DNA of 64,000 nucleotides, taken from NCBI GenBank assembly GCA_963808815.1, contig CAWEGI010000017.1, positions 1 to 64,000 on the forward strand, read 5' to 3'. The notes below the pieces were generated by a model. The model was given only the letters and a program-made list of their open reading frames with translations. It did not search any database and was not told where the DNA came from. Positions 62,294-64,000 of this stretch are shown here, in pieces; position 1 is the stretch's first letter; each line of letters opens with the position of its first letter. A program made the position numbers and the translations under genes. The DNA is from DATBLE01 sp963808815. GTDB lineage: Bacteria > Actinomycetota > Thermoleophilia > Gaiellales > Gaiellaceae.

Positions 62294-64000
62294 AGCATCG
62301 CCTCCATCGCCTCCGCCAGCTCGGACGAGGTGAACGGCAGGCCGCGCACGCGGTTGTAGCCGGCGGCGTCGACCAGGAACTCGGCGCGGACGAGCTTGAG
62401 CAGCTGGCCCAGGTTCATCTCCGGCACGAGCACGCGGTCGTACGAGCGCAGCACGTCGCCGAGGTTGCGCGGGAACGGGTTCAGGTGGCGCAGGTGCGCC
62501 TGCGCGACCTTGCCGCCGCCGGCCCGCACCTTCTGCACCGCGGCGGTGATCGGCCCGTACGTCCCGCCCCAGCCGAGGACGAGCAGCTTCGCGCCCTCGA
62601 CGTGGTCGACCTCGAGGTCCGGGCACTTCGATCCCAGCGACCTTCTGCGCGCGGATCCGGACCATGTAGTCGTGGTTGTCCGGGTCGTACGAGACGTTGC
62701 CGGTCACGTCCGCCTTCTCCAGGCCGCCGATCCGATGCTCCAGCCCGGGCGTCCCGGGGACCGCCCAGGGGCGCGCGAGCGTCTGCGGGTCGCGCAGGTA
62801 CGGCATGAACGCCCCGTCCTGGTTCGGCGCGGTGGCGAACTCCACCTCGATCTCGGGGATGGAGTCGGGATCGGGGATCAGCCAGGGCTCCGAACCGTTG
62901 GCGAGGTACGCGTCCGAGAGCATGAACACCGGCGTCCGGTAGGTGAGCGCGATCCGGCACGCCTCCAGCGTCGCGTCGAAGCAGTCGCCGGGCGTTGCCG
63001 CCGCGATCACGGGTACGGGCGACTCGGAGTTCCGGCCGAACATCACGTTGAGAAGGTCGCCCTGCTCCGGCTTGGTCGGCATCCCGGTCGCAGGCCCTGC
63101 CCGCTGGATGTCGAGGATGACGAGCGGCAACTCGAGCGTGACTGCCAGGCCGATCGCCTCCTGCTTGAGCACGATCCCGGGGCCGCTCGACGTCGAGATG
63201 GCCAGCGAGCCGCCGAAGGAGGCGCCCAGGGCCGCGCCGACGGCGGCGATCTCGTCCTCGGCCTGGAAGGTGCGAACGCCGAAGTGCTTGTAGCCGGCGA
63301 GTTCCTCGAGGATCCCCGACGCCGGCGTGATCGGGTAGGCGCCGAGGAAGAGCGGCAAGCCGCTCTTGACTCCTGCGGCGACCAGTCCGAGCGCCAGCGC
63401 CTGGTTGCCGGTGACGTTCCGGTAGACGCCCGGAGCCATCTTCGCCGGGGCGACCTCGTACTGCACCGCAAACGACTCGGTGGTCTCGCCGAACGCGTAG
63501 CCGGCCTGGAACGCGCGGATGTTCGCCTCTGCGATCTCCGGTAGCTTCGCGAACTTCGTCCTGATCTCGCCGACCGTCGACTCGGTCGGCCGCGTGTACA
63601 GCCAGGACATGAGCCCGAGCGCGAACATGTTCTTGGCGCGCTCTGCCTCGCGGCTGGTCACGCCGGCGTCTTTGACCGCTTCGAGCGTCATCGACGTCAG
63701 CGGGATCGCGTGCAGCGCAGTAGTCGGCGAGCGAGCCGTCCTCGAGCGGGTTCGACGCGTAGCCCGCCTTGTCGAGGTTCTTCTCGCTGAACGCGTCAGA
63801 GTTGACGATCAGCGTGCCGCCCTTCGGCAGGTCCTTGATGTTCGTCTTCAGGGCCGCGGGGTTCATCGCCACGAGCACGTTCGGCCGGTCGCCCGGCGTG
63901 AGGATGTCGTGGTCGGCGAAGTGGATCTGGAACCCGGACACGCCCGGCAGCGATCCGGCCGGCGCCCGGATCTCGGCCGGGAAGTCCGGCAGCGTCGAGA
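62290..64000 (-). CDS. korA: 2-oxoacid:ferredoxin oxidoreductase alpha subunit, 5' end outside window, two frameshifts
   Basis: Fused gamma-alpha type subunit. Reading from the right edge: FPAEIRAPAGSLPGVSGFQI, VLVAMNPAALKTNIKDLPKG (gamma domain). A break near 63710 precedes EAERAKNMFALGLMSWLYTR, NQALALGLVAAGVKSGLPLF, GAYPITPASGILEELAGYKH, EDEIAAVGAALGASFGG and STSSGPGIVLKQEAIGLAV. A second break near 62632 leads to the C-terminus VRAGGGKVAQAHLRHLNPFP, ending EAMEAML at 62290. It pairs with korB immediately downstream. Both breaks sit between strongly conserved residues and are probably sequence errors. Preference for 2-oxoglutarate over pyruvate is inferred from the two-subunit layout. Confidence 0.9.

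Noticed and set aside
61268..63691. A single 807-codon fused KorA-KorB protein
   Set aside because: The join arises from a frame break near 62632; the correct KorA C-terminus lies in another frame and ends at 62290, overlapping the korB GTG.

Overview
The window is GC-rich chromosomal DNA with short or overlapping intergenic gaps, many GTG/TTG starts and repeated ATGA/GTGA stop-start overlaps. The gene families point to a soil actinobacterium, most likely Thermoleophilia/Gaiellales-like. These families are a cyclase-AAA-TPR regulator, large LuxR regulators, MacB-like FtsX pairs, a two-subunit 2-oxoacid:ferredoxin oxidoreductase and ANTAR proteins. That placement is inferred from gene content, not measured. 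Many genes carry single-base frame breaks between well-conserved stretches, which looks more like indel error in a long-read or metagenome assembly than true gene death; 4.1-8.0 kb is worst.

1-9.7 kb is catabolic. A class III aminotransferase and a beta-keto acid cleavage enzyme form a coupled pair. A secreted propeller-like protein and a broken tandem-repeat protein follow. Next comes a minus-strand operon of a MetE-like methyltransferase, a Gfo/Idh/MocA oxidoreductase and an EboE-like TIM-barrel protein, divergent from a 3-hydroxyisobutyrate-dehydrogenase-like reductase.

10-19.4 kb holds an ANTAR regulator and two tandem copies of an ABC ATPase plus large FtsX permease module, separated by a membrane hydrolase. 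The downstream module has lost most of its ATPase.

19.8-26.4 kb is a sugar-uptake operon: a LuxR-type AAA regulator reading straight into an RbsB-like binding protein, then RbsA-like and RbsC-like components.

26.4-31.5 kb is decayed DNA. It has a copied fragment of the 11 kb membrane-protein gene, a 13-bp perfect inverted repeat, stubs of SDR, GNAT and GrpB genes, two phage-related remnants (head morphogenesis and a packaging-like protein), a tRNA/tmRNA-like 3' end and a diverged direct repeat. One intact LIV-type binding protein and one MBL-fold gene lie in it.

31.6-47.5 kb is the most interesting block. It is a membrane glycosylation locus resembling archaeal/Chloroflexi lipid-linked sugar systems: YbhN-like, Agl23, DPM-like GT2, a UDP-galactopyranose-mutase-like flavoprotein, two DUF2298 (YYY) proteins, two complete GT39/PMT-like proteins and one stub, and an ALG5-like GT2. 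The first gene of its minus-strand operon encodes a secreted Thr-Pro-repeat protein with a post-COAP-like domain, which is a plausible substrate.

47.5-64 kb is mixed housekeeping and accessory DNA: cupins, small membrane proteins, a 3' half of a tRNA-Thr(GGT) gene, a methyltransferase, a phosphopantetheinyl transferase, a PLP aminotransferase, a Tat-exported intradiol dioxygenase, BtpA, a MarR-MFS pair with a visible operator, MsrA, a cyclase-AAA-TPR regulator and korB/korA running off the right edge.
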